The notes below the pieces were generated by a model, which was given only the letters and a program-made list of their open reading frames with translations, did no database searches and was not told the origin of the DNA. Shown piece after piece: positions 44,185-55,367 of a DNA stretch of 64,000 bases. Position numbers and translations under genes: made by a program. Source of the stretch: Stenocarpella maydis (Eukaryota > Ascomycota > Sordariomycetes > Diaporthales > Diaporthaceae); contig NQMI01000047.1 of assembly GCA_002270565.1 (NCBI GenBank), forward strand, positions 165,223 through 229,222, read 5' to 3'. How positions within the stretch are numbered: position 1 is the stretch's first letter; each line of letters begins with the position of its first letter.

Positions 44185-44612
44185 TCAAGGGTCCTCCTCG
44201 CCAGCAGCGATCTCCTCCTGCTCCTCCTCCTTCTCCTCCTTGGTCTTGCGGGTGTCGAGCTCATACCCCTCGGCGTCCAGCTGCTCGTCGTCATCGGCCT
44301 GCCTGGTGTCGAGTTCATAACCCTCGGCGTCAAGCTGCTCCTCATCGTCATCATCGGCGGCGCGCGCAACAGGCGCTGACGCGGTGGTTCTTAAAAATAG
44401 CGTGTTAGATTACGGGAAGATATATAAACGTCTTCTCTCTTCCGTGTAGGGATAACTTACAGAGCACCCTTGGCAGCCTGGGCGTCGTCGGGGCTCTCGG
44501 CCTCAAGGGCAGCCAAGATGCTGGAGAGATCGTCTTGGCGAGCCTCGAGACTCTGGCTCAGAGGAGCAGCAACAGCCAGGGCGGCGAGGGAGAGAATTAC
44601 GGCGCAACGCAT
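44185..44612 (-). CDS. Small secreted precursor with tandem Tyr-containing peptide repeat, 2 exons
   Basis: Exons 44612-44461 and 44389-44185 are joined over a 71 bp intron (GTAAGT...TTAAG) and encode 118 residues. A signal peptide (MRCAVILSLAALAVAAP) is followed by a propeptide-like SLEARQ and a short helical segment (LSSILAALEAES). After the intron come two near-identical units, AADDDDEEQLDAEGYELDTR and QADDDEQLDAEGYELDTR, then a Lys/Glu-rich tail (KTKEEKEEEQEEIAAG). Each unit ends LDTR, like the LEAR after the signal peptide, so Kex2-like processing at Arg would release 18-20 residue acidic peptides (inference). No cysteines occur in the mature part. A TATATATTA lies about 76-87 nt upstream of the ATG. 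No UstY/DUF3328, tyrosinase or methyltransferase gene lies nearby, so a dikaritin-type RiPP is not supported. Otherwise unassigned. Confidence 0.72.
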
Positions 44613-46136
44613 TTTAGATAGAAGTTGGTTATAAGAGCACAGCCCGATGAGATCTTTGTGTTGGATGGATGGGTATTGGCTTATGGTTAATATATACACC
44701 AAAGTTGATGATGCAGAGCAGAAAGACAGTGAGCAAGCAGGTGAAGGAAGGCGCCCTTTTAAACGAAAACTGAGGCTCAGTGCAAAGCATGCGCGACTGG
44801 TCACAAAGTTCCTCATTCACGAGCCCAGCCTCGTTTCCATCCAAACTAGAGTACGGATACCGAGCGAGCGGCAGACACGAGATGCGATTCGAAGCCGCCT
44901 TGGCCTCCACCGGGCGGCCGACGGTCGTGGCCCGAAACAGACGTGGTCTCGGGTCGCCAAGCCCCGTGACAAGCCAATTGGGATGATTTCACGATTTGTT
45001 TGAACGTTTGGACGACTTTGACGTTCCTGGGAATTTCCGGGGCTGCATCCAGCCGCTCAGCGAGACACTGGCCGGCCGTCGAGGCGTCGCAGACTTCAGC
45101 ACAGTCTGGGACAGAAAATGGGCACGATTTTGTGAAATTTGTTTTGGCGATGACGGCCGTCGGGATTTGCGGCCGCATACGACATTGAGGCTTAAATCAA
45201 GCTTGGCCCGCCTCCCGAAATCTTAGCGATGTTTTGGGCCTTGACTCGGTAGGTGCCGGATTCACGCAGGGGGCCTCGGGCGTCTGAAACTCCTTGGTTT
45301 TAAGTGGTTCTGATTGTACCGGCTGAACCAATTACTATGGGCGTTTACGACTGCCTGTATGAAAGGACCGCCTGCAGCTCCTATTGCCTTCGTAAATATA
45401 TATATATATAACTATATATATATATTTCGGCTTAAGAACAAAATCGAGGTCAACTTTGGCTGGGTCACGTACACGTATACGATAGGGTTGTTGAGTTGTG
45501 TTGGTTTATTGGCTGCTATGGAGGACGTGTTGGTGTTGCGGGCGCAGCCAGCGCAACACCTGGGCCACTATATACTGGTCTATGACTGACTCTGCTGGTG
45601 CTGAGTAAGCACGCTTGTGCAGTTGCACACTGCTATTGCCACAGTAAACATCTTTTTGCTCGTCAATTCTGTGGAACGGTTATTTATCCTAAGCACACTG
45701 AATTCATAGAAGTAAACTCGCCTTAAGGTCTAAGTTTCTAGAAAAGAATAAAACAAATGAAAGAAGCTTTTATAAGCATAGGATACGCTTGGTTTTAGGG
45801 TTAGGGGCGGCATTCTATTCAATACACCCCCTAGCTGCAGGCTTATTTGAAGCGTATAGCTGCCCCGGTTTTACTAGTAGCCGGGTAGCCTGTGCGTTTG
45901 CACCTGCAAGAAAGTCCCAGTCCTCCTATTGGCTACCCTTCCTGCATTTCTATCTCATAATATACCTTACAAACCCACCTTTAAGCTTCTGTATCTCCAT
46001 GATGCGTCTAAAAATAATTAGTTGGAGCTTAGATTCAGACTTTTTTTTATAATTCTAACCCCAAAATATACTACCTTTTTCGTTTTGGAATACTTTTTCT
46101 AAGCTTATTAAGATGCCCTGATTGAAACCTGCCTAG
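44613..46136. other. Transition into the AT-rich repeat block
   Basis: No gene supported. An (AT)n microsatellite lies at about 45396-45425. From about 45790 composition drops into the AT-rich region. Confidence 0.45.
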
Positions 46137-46313
46137 TGTTATGAGCCAACACAAATGGCACCCCAGGGACCCATTTGAGAGTCTAGGCATCCAAGAACGA
46201 TCACCACAGCACGACCCCGCAGGACCCCAACTAATAAGTCAGTGCTACTTATCAAACCCTAAGGGTTAGGGTCACGGACCCACCTTATAGGTTTGAATCG
46301 ATAAGCTCAACAT
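46137..46313 (-). repeat. LTR family B, partial (antisense)
   Basis: Starts TGTTATGAGCCAACAC and resembles the 59616-60083 subtype, not the main subtype. It is cut off by the adjacent sense LTR at 46314. It contains AAGGGTTAGGGT. Confidence 0.7.
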
Positions 46314-46775
46314 TGTAATGATCACAGGGTTTCTGAGCACGTTAAACCTTGAAAGATTAAGGGTTTATATTTGAAATATGTTATTAGGCAGTTGTTGAGC
46401 AATATTATTAACTAATAATGATTACTAGCTATAAGGCTATCCAATACTAGGACTGAATATTGAGATTAATAACTAAAGAGTTTATTCTATAAAAACTATC
46501 TACTATGATGATGATTATATCCATATATATATTCTAACTCTTTAGTGGCTCGCAGGCTTACATACTGAGCCATCGAGCCATTGCATAAGGCTTGATACTT
46601 TATCCTTTAAGCGGGCTTATATGGCTTGCAATCAAGTATTGCGAGCTAGACCCTAACCCTAATAAGGTAGCGTTACTAATTGGATTAGGTGAGACAACCT
46701 TTTTAAGAGCTGTTTCCCATCCTGCAGGGTTATCTTCTGCAGTAGTTAGCCGCTAATGCGTGTTGGCTTATAATA
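46314..46775 (+). repeat. LTR family B (sense)
   Basis: Begins TGTAATGATCACAGGG and ends near GGCTTATAATA, with a TATA-like TCTATAAAAAC inside. It is directly followed by the internal coiled-coil relic in the same orientation, so it acts as that element's 5' LTR. Confidence 0.8.
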
Positions 46776-47520
46776 CTATCTCTCTTCTTACTCCTTTTGT
46801 CCTTAAAAGTGCTTTATAAGTTATTTTTATTTATTAGTGCCTTTATTTATGCCTTTTTAATCTGTTATATTATCTAGAGTTAAAGATTCCCGGGTTTCTA
46901 AATTATCTTGTTATTTTAGGAAGGTTAAGTAATGTAATTCCTTATTATTTACCATTCTATAGAATGCTATTACTATGTGACCTTATTCTTCTTGTAAGGT
47001 ATAGGGTATTAAGAGCTATAAGGTCTTGGAGAAGGCTTCCAGTTATTATACTGAGTGCGTTTAGTAGTAGTGATTGAAGTGTGATGTCCTGGAACTGAAT
47101 AACTCTAAGGACCTTTTATATATCTTGGCTTAGTACTAGAAACTAAAGGATAAGATTGAAGAGTTGGAGGAGAAGCTCCTTTATTTGTATAAGCAGAAGT
47201 GTATGTGGCGTGAGAGAATGTCTCGGGCTATCTATTAGGGTTTATTAAATTTGGATGAGTTGGATCGTATAGAAAAGGAGGAAGCTAATGTTAAGTACAG
47301 GCGGATTACTAAGTAGTTTGCTAAGGTGGTTTACTGAAGTTCTATTAAAGAGGCTGGTGGGATAGTAGCGCAGGAGGTGTAGCTGCATTCTGAGGGTAAA
47401 GTAGGAGTTTTTGATTGGAGTTCCTTAATGGATGATGGTACTAGTTGGTCTGAATTTGTAGGTACTGGTAATAAGGGTAGTGAAGGAAATGCGCCTATAG
47501 GTGGCTTATCTTAGTGCCTA
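46776..47520 (+). pseudogene. Internal ORF relic of the family B element (coiled coil)
   Basis: Decayed plus-strand frame. It has a Cys-containing N-terminal part (SCYFRKVK and, after a stop, CNS), then LELNNSKDLLYILAQY and the heptad-rich KIEELEEKLLYLYKQKCMW, then RERMSRAIY-stop-GLLNLDELDRIEKEEANVK and an acidic end (VFDWSSLMDDGTSWSEF). The same region recurs antisense at 58160-58703, and a diverged form at 54522-54923 and 59168-59615. It resembles the short repeat-associated Cys plus coiled-coil proteins common in fungal genomes; I do not know their function. Confidence 0.65.
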
Positions 47521-47929
47521 ATTCTTATTATTAGGAATAGAACTTATTTAATTATTATCTAATTAGTTCTAGTTCCTAGCCGTTTTTTAGTCTACTAGTT
47601 ATATTATATTATTCTGATCTTGTTTTCCTGTAATTAGTATTTGCTGGGGTGTAGAGTATGGATACTAGTATTCGTTTAAATGGGTTTTAGGTGTAATTAG
47701 TATTCAGGTTATTGGTAGGATAGGGTAACTGTATTGGTATGCTTTTCTAAGGGGTTAATTGGTTGCTAGCTTCTAGTTATTCCTATTATAACTAGTTTCT
47801 TATTAATTATTTCCCTTATTTTAGTTATAAAGGCTAGGGTTTATTATATGGGTTTATTATAATATTGGTTTATTATAGTTTATTATATATACAGTTTTTA
47901 AGCTACATTCCTGGTTTTTGGGACTGTTT

Positions 47930-48870
47930 TATGGTAGTCTGCATATGGTACTTTTTGAGTTCATTATAATAGTGGGTTAGGTTTTGGGCTGGTTCCTATA
48001 TATTTTTGCTGGAGTTATAGCCTTTCTACTTAATAAGGTATTCTATTGTCCCTTAGTGCTGCCTTAAGTCTATAATATCCTTTACTTTATATTCCTTATT
48101 ATATTTATTAAGTATTTTAATCTGTGTTTTAAGTTCTGCATTCTTAGGTACTGGTTTTAAGAGTAAGATGTAAAAGATTGGGTATTATTTTATTCTCTTG
48201 GGTAGTAAGAGTTTATAGTTGGTATCTAAAAGTTTTCTTAAAATTTTAAAGGGGCTGATTTTTTTATAATTAAGCTTTTTATTAGGTTGCTTGGTTTTAA
48301 TGTTTTGGTAAAGGAGGTAGACCTTATCTCTCTTCTTAAGAATTGGTCCCTTAATTCTTTTCTGATTTATATATTTTAATATTTATTCTTATATAAAAGA
48401 AAGTTCTGCTTGGATATCCTTCTGGATTTATTTAATTTATATTGCTTTCTGTTCCGCTAATTTCGCTAGGGTGTTATCTGGTAGTAATTTGTAGTATGCC
48501 TGAGGTTTATATCTATAGAGTGTAAAGAAAGGTGATTGCTTAGTTATGCTAGTAGTTATGCTGTTATAGGCAAATTATACTAAAAGTAGCAGTTTAACCT
48601 AATTATCCTATAATTGATTGATGTAGTATTAGAGGTATTGTTTTATAATTTAGTTAATTTATTCTCTTTATTTATTTATTTATAAATATATCATTATTAA
48701 GAGCTTATGCTTTACTCTGAGTTGCTTTATTAGTGACTTCTAAAAGTTGGATATAAAGAGCTTATCTTTATTTAAGATAATTTTATATAGTATTCCATGG
48801 TTGCTTATAATGATTTACAAGAATATATATGCGAGTTTTTCTGTAGTGCTGGCTTTCTTATATGGTATGA
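47930..48870 (-). pseudogene. Ty3/gypsy chromovirus integrase and chromodomain relic
   Basis: Minus-strand relic of the 3' end of a chromovirus pol gene. The integrase core is recognisable by EKLAYIF, SNHGILYKIILNKDKLF (normally ...ISDRD..), KQLRVKHKL and QSPFFTLYRYKPQAYYKLL. Then come the C-terminal GPILKKRDKVYLLYQNIKTK block, YKLLLPKRIK, and a chromodomain (YKVKDIIDLR...IEYLIK-stop-KGYNSSKNI-stop-EP) in which both Trp codons are TAG. These elements target heterochromatin through the chromodomain. The frame runs straight out of family A LTR copy 1. Confidence 0.8.
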
Positions 48871-48875
48871 AGTTC

Positions 48876-49471
48876 TGATGAATTGTGCTATAAAATAGCA
48901 TTCAGTTCAGCGTGTGTGTGTTTCGGCAGGGTCGCAGTATGGTGCTCTGAGGCGAATTCGGACGATTGACAATGGTCTGGACAACTTTGTATTGAATTAA
49001 GTTGAGCTTCTATAAGCCCTCCTTATATACCCTCCGACGTCGTCTCACCCGCGGGCACGCTGCGGTAGGCTCTGGTGCAAATTTGCAAATGCCGGAGAAT
49101 TCGCCCTTCCAACACACCATCTTTGGTTCCAAGCCACCAGCCAACCATAGCCCTGGTAATGCCCAAATTAAGTACATACAAACTTCAGAAATCAAGCTAT
49201 CTAATGCACTAAGTTATATACTTTTTGGGTAAGAAATAAGGGTAATGCAGAGGTCTGAATTAAGGTGCAAATGCAGGCCAAAATAATCGACTCACGGCCA
49301 CCAAACTCATCTTGCGTCGCGCACGCACTAGGCGTACTCAGCGAAAATCGCCTGACTCGCAAGAAGTCTAGGGTAACTCCTTACTAGAAGTCTAGGGTAA
49401 CTCCTTACAAGAAGTCTAGGGTAACTCCTTGCAGGAAGTGCCAACGCCCTGCTGAGCGGTTCCGTTTAACA
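48876..49471 (-). repeat. LTR family A, copy 1
   Basis: About 596 bp. In LTR sense it starts TGTTAAACGGAACCGC and ends TTCATCA. Three tandem ~27 bp units (GGAGTTACCCTAGACTTC) lie in U3, and a TATATAAGGAGGG promoter is present. On its upstream side it abuts a gag fragment (49472-49611); on its downstream side it abuts integrase. Confidence 0.88.
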
Positions 49472-49611
49472 ATTTAGAAGTTTATCCTTTCTTTTCCAAG
49501 CATTATTTATAGAGTCTATTATTAATCTGGATAGCTATTTCCATATAGTATAGAAAATCATTAGGTTAGTCCATAACTTTACTGAGTTCATCCTTTACCT
49601 CATCCTTTAAT
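49472..49611 (-). pseudogene. gag fragment next to LTR copy 1
   Basis: 140 bp nearly identical, in reverse complement, to the end of the gag relic at about 53500-53643, including the junction with the LTR. Confidence 0.85.
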
Positions 49612-49612
49612 N
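49612..49612. other. Ambiguous base (N)
   Basis: The only non-ACGT base I noticed in the window. It lies exactly between the gag fragment and LTR A copy 2, so this junction may be an assembly join. Confidence 0.95.
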
Positions 49613-49616
49613 TTTC

Positions 49617-50187
49617 TGATGAATATGTGCTATAAAATAGCATTCAGTTCAGCGTGTGTTTCGGCAGGGTCGCAGTGTGGTGCTCTGAGGCGAATTGGGA
49701 CGATTGACAATGGTCTGGACAACTTTGTATTGAATTAAGTTGGGCTTCTGTAAGCCCTCCTTATATACCCTCCGACCCTGTCTCACCCCTGGGCACGCTG
49801 CGGTAGGCTCTGGTGCAAATTTGCAAATGCCGGAGAATTCGCCCTTCCAACACACCATCTTTGGTTCCAAGCCACCAGCCAACCATAGCCCTGGTAATGC
49901 CCAAATTAAGTACATACAAACTTCAGAAATCAAGCTATCTAATGCACTAAGTTATATACTTTTTGGGTAAGAAATAAGGGTAATGCAGAGGTCTGAATTA
50001 AGGTGCAAATGCAGGCCAAAATAATCGACTCACGGCCACCAAACTCATCTTGCGTCACGCACGCACTGGGCGTACTTAGCGAAAATCGCCTGACTCGCAA
50101 GTCTAGGGTAACTCCTTGCTAAAAAGTCTAGGGTAACTCCTTGCAAGAAGTCTAGGGTAACTCCTTGCTGAGCGGTTCTGTTTAACA
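49617..50187 (-). repeat. LTR family A, copy 2
   Basis: 571 bp, very similar to copy 1 over its length. Three U3 tandem units, differently spaced. An LTR-internal open frame of up to 95 codons is shared with the other copies and is not a gene. Confidence 0.9.
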
Positions 50188-51643
50188 ATAGATAATGGGG
50201 AAAATATATAAGGGTATACTAGATATAAAATAAAATTAAAAGAGGAGATATAAAACACTTACAAATCTAAACCTAGCAATGAAAAGATATATAAAAAGGT
50301 AAGCTTAGGACCTCTAGGATATATAATGAGATATAATTAAAAGGGCTAAATATATAAAGGGAATAGCCTAGAATAGTAAAAATAGGCTATAAATATATAA
50401 TAGAATTATGGAACTAGTATAAAGATATAGCTAGGATAATACTATAATAAAGCTAAAACTCTAGGGATGTATAATAAATAAAGCTAAAATAAGGCTGGAA
50501 TAAGTTTAAAATAGGATAAGAATGAGGATAAAATATCTAAATATATAATAAATAGACCTAAGATAGCTCTTTAAGTATATAATTAAACGCTAAATAAAGC
50601 CTTAAATAGGAGCTAAATAAATAAAGGATAGAAGCCTAAAAAGTAAAAGAGATATATAAAGATTGCTTAAATAAATATAAGATAATATAGTAAGGTAATA
50701 AAGATAATAAGCTTAATTTACTAACTATACAAAAAAATAACTCTTTAGGCTAATATTAGATTATCATAAGTATAAGAAAGTAAAATTTATTATATAAAAA
50801 CTAGCCTACTTATTAACTGAGTCACATATTGCAATACGAGTGGTAGTTAATGATTCTGTTATTTAATGGTTACTAAGAGTAGGTAGGTATATAGGTGTTG
50901 CTAGCTGTAGGCTTAAATAGGCAGAAGCCAGGGGCTTAGTCAGCCCCTTACCACTGTCACTACTGGCCATTCACTTACTATGGTGATTACTACTGGGAAC
51001 CAGCCGTATTCACCTATAGTTGTGACTGTTGCCCACTGTGGCTGTTGCCTACTATTCCCACACTACTTTTTAAATATTAAAATCTATTTTTTATTTTTAT
51101 ATAAAAACTTACTTTAAAATATAAGAATTATAAAAAGAGCTAATAATAAGGCTTAAGCTATTATAATAAGAAGAATTATTATTATATTTATATTTATTAT
51201 TATCTAAATTATTGGAATTAATCTCTTATTTTTAAAAAGTATTCTTTAGATAAACTTAGCTAGTATAATAGTAGTATTAAAGGTTATATAAAATTTAAAT
51301 ATAATGAGTATAAATATTACTTTAATAATTAATAAGGTAGTAAAATTTCTTATTATACCTAATGCGTATTAGTATACTTATTTAAAAAACATAATAGCTA
51401 TAAGAGGTAATAAGGATTATATAAAAGTAACCCTCTTAATAAAGAATCTTAATAAATAACCTTGTAAGGGTTTTATTAGGAGAAAGCTAAACCTTAATAT
51501 TATAAAAAGGCATTTATATAATATACTTCTCTTTATTTTAAATATTATATAAGAACTAGATTTATTATATAAAGGTTAAAAAGTCTAAAGGAAACTTATA
51601 TTGATAAAAAGAATAATTATAAGCTATTATATATTACTATTTC
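50188..51643. other. AT-rich relic, unassigned
   Basis: Extremely AT-rich with no recoverable protein similarity. At 50816-50843 it holds a sequence (gagtcacatattgcaatac) that recurs inverted at 55858-55885, so both may be ends of one unidentified repeat. Confidence 0.5.
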
Positions 51644-52190
51644 TGATGAATATGTGCTATAAAATAGCATTCAGTTCAGCGTGTGTTTCGGCAGGGTCGC
51701 AGTGTGGTGCCCTGAGGCGAATTCGGACAATTGACAGTGGTCTGGACAACTTTGTATTGAATTAAGTTGGGCTTCTGTAAGCCCTCCTTATATACCCTCC
51801 GACGTCGTCTCACCCCTGGGCACGCTGCGGTAGGCTCTGGTGCAAATTTGCAAATGCCGGAAAATTCGCCCTTCCAACACACCATCTTTGGTTCCAAGCA
51901 ACTAGCCAACCATAGCCCTAGCAATGCCCAAATTAAGTACATATAAACTTCAGAAATCAAGCTATCCAATGCACTAAGTTATATACTTTTTGGGTAAGAA
52001 ATAAGGGTAATGCAGAGGTCTAAATTAAGGTGCAAATGCAGGCCAAAATAATCGACTCACGGCCACCAAACTCATCTTGCGTCACGCACGCACTGGGCGT
52101 ACTTAGCGAAAATCGCCTGACTCGCAAGTCTAGGGTAACTCCTTGCTAAAAAGTCTAGGGTAATTCCTTGCTGAGCGGTTCCGTTTAACA
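51644..52190 (-). repeat. LTR family A, copy 3
   Basis: 547 bp. Same termini as the other copies but only two U3 tandem units. Confidence 0.9.
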
Positions 52191-52299
52191 GGTACCAATG
52201 ACTCACAACGGTCTCTTCAGGAAGTGACGACTTGGTACAAAAGGGGAGACCTGGCAAATCAATGTCTGAGCTGTATAATATCGTCGCCCCGGCTTCCGG

Positions 52300-52763
52300 T
52301 GTTATGAACCCACACACATTGGCGGCTGACTACTGCAGAAGACAACCCCGCAGGTTGGGGAATGGACCCCTAAAAGAGTGCCTCGCCTGATCCAATCAGT
52401 GACGCACCCTTATTAGGGTTAGGGTCTGGCTCGCAACGCTTGATTGCGAGCCATATGAGCCGGCTCGTAGGATGAGGTGTTGAGCCTTGCGTATGGGCTC
52501 GATGGCTCGATGTGCGAGCTAACGAGCCACTGAAGAGTCAGAGCATATATACAAACATGGTCATTACTATAGTAGATAGTTTTCATAGAATAGACTCTTT
52601 AGTTATTAATCTAAGTATTCAACCCCAGCATTAGATAGCCTTATAGCTAGTGATTATTATCAGTTAACGATATTACTCAACTAACGCCTAACAATATATT
52701 CCAAATATAAACTCTTAATCTTTTAGGATTATGTCTTTAGAAACCCCCCCTTTGATTATTACA
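52300..52763 (-). repeat. LTR family B (antisense)
   Basis: 464 bp from TGTTATGAACCCAC to GATTATTACA on the plus strand. Contains CTTATTAGGGTTAGGGTC. Less RIP-damaged at its start than the other copies (many GC-rich words intact). Confidence 0.85.
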
Positions 52764-52849
52764 TTTTAATGACTCTTGTTTATATGTTGCTATGCGGACT
52801 TTAAGTAATATTATATGCGAAAACTCTTTATAATATCGGACTCTAGAAT

Positions 52850-53643
52850 AACCACCCCTATTTGCAACCTCCTCCATGAGCTGGACAAACTTGCCAATAA
52901 TAAGGCTACAGATACCTGTGTCCAGGAGCTAGCTAATAAGGTTGGGTAGTTACGCCTCCTTATAAAAGGATAAGCTTAGCGTAATGCGGAAGTTAAATAA
53001 TTTTAATAGGAGATTATTACTCTCTAAGCTGGAGCCAATATCATTAATACCCTAATCTAGATAAAGGAATATATTAAGCTTAATACCCCGGCCCCCTATA
53101 ATGGAACCGCTGGATAACTTTAGGCACACCTAATGCAGGTTAGGGCCTACTAATGCTTCTATGGGCTAGATGTGCAGCCTAGTGGAAAAAGGGTTATGCA
53201 TGCATCCTCTTTCCTTAAAGGACAAGCCTTGGCTTGGTTTGAACCCTACCTAACTGACTTTATTAATATGGAATCATTTAAAGCCTGCAAGCTTGAAATG
53301 CAGCGGATTTTCAGTAGCTATAAAGGCTATAAGGACGCCCTTAGGTCCCTATTTTAGGACCCAAATGAAGAATGGCAGGCAGAAAGGGACCTAATAAATT
53401 GCAAATAGCGTGGTTTAATGATCAACTATGTGGCAGAATTCAGGCAAATCTATATTAAAATTAACTATACCGATAATATAAAGAAATTCATATTCTACCA
53501 CAGATTAAAGGATGAGGTAAAGGATGAACTCAGTAAAGTTATGGACTAACCTAATGATTTTCTATACTATATGGAAATAGCTATCCAGATTAATAATAGA
53601 CTCTATAAATAATGCTTGGAAAAGAAAGGATAAACTTCTAAAT
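52850..53643 (+). pseudogene. Ty3/gypsy gag relic
   Basis: Plus-strand capsid-type frame with RIP stops. Recognisable parts are HASSFLKGQALAWFEPYLTD, NMESFKACKLEMQRIFSSYK, then after a TAG DPNEEWQAERDLINCKQ, NYVAEFRQIYIKINYTD, FIFYHRLKDEVKDELSKVMD and FLYYMEIAIQINNRLY. This matches the retrotransposon gag fold (W-x-P...F...FG-d). Its 3' end is cut by LTR A copy 4 at 53644. Pro, RT and RNase H are missing here. Confidence 0.85.
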
Positions 53644-54235
53644 TGTTAAACGGAACCGCTCAGCAGGGCGTTGGTACTCCGTGCAAGGAGTTACCCTAGA
53701 CTTCGTTGTAAGGAGTTACCCTAGACTTCCTAGCAAGGAGTTACCCTAGACTTGCGAGTCAGGCGATTTTCGCTAAGTACGCCCAGTGCGTGCGCGACGC
53801 AAGATGAGTTTGGTGGCCGTGAGTCGATTATTTTGGCCTGCATTTGCACCTTAATTCAGACCTCTGCATTACCCTTATTTCTTACCCAAAAAGTATATAA
53901 CTTAGTGCATTAGATAGCTTGATTTCTGAAGTTTGTATGTACTTAATTTGGGCATTACCAGGGCTATGGTTGGCTGGTGGCTTGGAACCAAAGATGGTGT
54001 GTTGGAAGGGCGAATTCTCCGGCATTTGCAAATTTGCACCAGAGCCTACCGCAGCGTGCCCAGGGGTGAGACAGGGTCGGAGGGTATATAAGGAGGGCTT
54101 ACAGAAGCCCAACTTAATTCAATACAAAGTTGTCCAGACCATTGTCAATTGTCCGAATTCGCCTCAGAGCACTACACTGCGACCCTGCCGAAACACACGC
54201 TGAACTGAATGCTATTCTATAGCACATATTCATCA
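53644..54235 (+). repeat. LTR family A, copy 4
   Basis: 592 bp, opposite in orientation to copies 1-3. Starts TGTTAAACGGAACCGC and ends CATATTCATCA. Three U3 tandem units, GGGTATATAAGGAGGG promoter. Immediately follows gag. Confidence 0.92.
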
Positions 54236-54239
54236 GAAA

Positions 54240-54521
54240 ACTATTTACTTATAGTGATAACTATATCTATATATATGCTCCGACTCTTTAGTGGCTTGCC
54301 GGCTTGCATGTTGAGCCATTAAGCCTATATATAGGGCTTAATACTTTATCCTTTAAGCTGGCTTGTATGGCTTGCAATCGAGTGTTGCGAGCTAGACCCT
54401 AACCCTGATAAGGGTGTATTACTGATTGGATTAGGCGAGGCGCTCTTTTCGGGGTCCATTCCCCAACCTGCGGGGTTGTCTTCTGCAGTAGTCAGCCGCT
54501 AATGTGCGTGGGTTTATAACA
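54240..54521 (+). repeat. LTR family B, 3' fragment (sense)
   Basis: Matches the last ~280 bp of the sense LTR (from CTATATCTATATATATGCTC to GGTTTATAACA). The 5' part is missing, replaced by LTR A copy 4. Confidence 0.8.
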
Positions 54522-54923
54522 CTAGGCCTCCTCTTTTATACCCTTTAGCTCCTCCTTTAGCTAATGATGTATTAGGGTAACCTTATTTAGCTAATTAGGA
54601 GTAAGACCTTAAATATTATAATTAGATAAATTGAGGCGAATATAGATCTAATAACGGGTAAACTCTAAATTTGCAACTTTATAATCCTTAGCCAGGTTAT
54701 ATTCTTTATAATATGAATAAAGCATAAAAATAATGCTACCCTTTAAGGTAATAGTAAAAAGAAGAGCAGCCTTATACTTAGCAATAGAGAAAGACTTTAT
54801 AAGATAAAACTTAATAACCCTACCCAATATAATAAATTAGGAAGGCATAAATAAGAATATAAATAAACCTAGAATTACTTATGGGAATACTTTTAAGAAT
54901 AAAAGAAGTAAGAAGGGAGATAG
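54522..54923 (-). pseudogene. Family B internal region, diverged form
   Basis: Antisense to the plus strand and homologous to 59168-59615, with the same coiled-coil ORF type but heavily decayed. Confidence 0.6.
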
Positions 54924-55367
54924 TATTATAAACTATTAAGCATTAGTAGCTAACTACTATAGAAGATAACCCTATAAGCTGGGAGCTAGCTCCCAAAAAG
55001 GTTGTTCCGCCTAATCCAATTAATAATGCTACCTTATTAGGGTTAAAGTTAAGGACCCACGAGAATTAATGGGATCTATATTAACTCCATTAATTAACAA
55101 CTAGTTAATAGCATCACCATTAATTCTATCAAGCCACTAAAGAGTCGGAATATATATATAAATATAATTATTACTATAGTAGATAGCTTTTATAAGATAG
55201 ACTCTTTAGTTCTTAATCTAAGTATTCAATCCCAGTATTAGATAGCCTTATAGCTAGTGATCATTATTAGTTAATAATATTGCTTAATAACCGCCTAATA
55301 ACGTATTCCAAACATAAAACCTTGATCTTTTAGGTTTAATATACTCAGAAACCCTCTAATCATTATA
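54924..55367 (-). repeat. LTR family B (antisense)
   Basis: Strongly RIP-altered copy; both ends recognisable (TATTATAAAC for TGTTATAAGC, and CATTATA for CATTACA). Confidence 0.75.

Noticed and set aside
44185..44612. Dikaritin-type (ustiloxin-like) RiPP cluster
   Set aside because: The precursor-like repeat is present, but no UstY/DUF3328, tyrosinase, methyltransferase or peptidase gene lies beside it. Only the precursor idea is kept.
49649..54203. Similar ~95-codon open frames (MISEVCMYLIWALPG...) repeated several times
   Set aside because: They lie wholly inside family A LTRs, begin with a non-ATG triplet and are conserved only because the LTRs are. Not a gene family.
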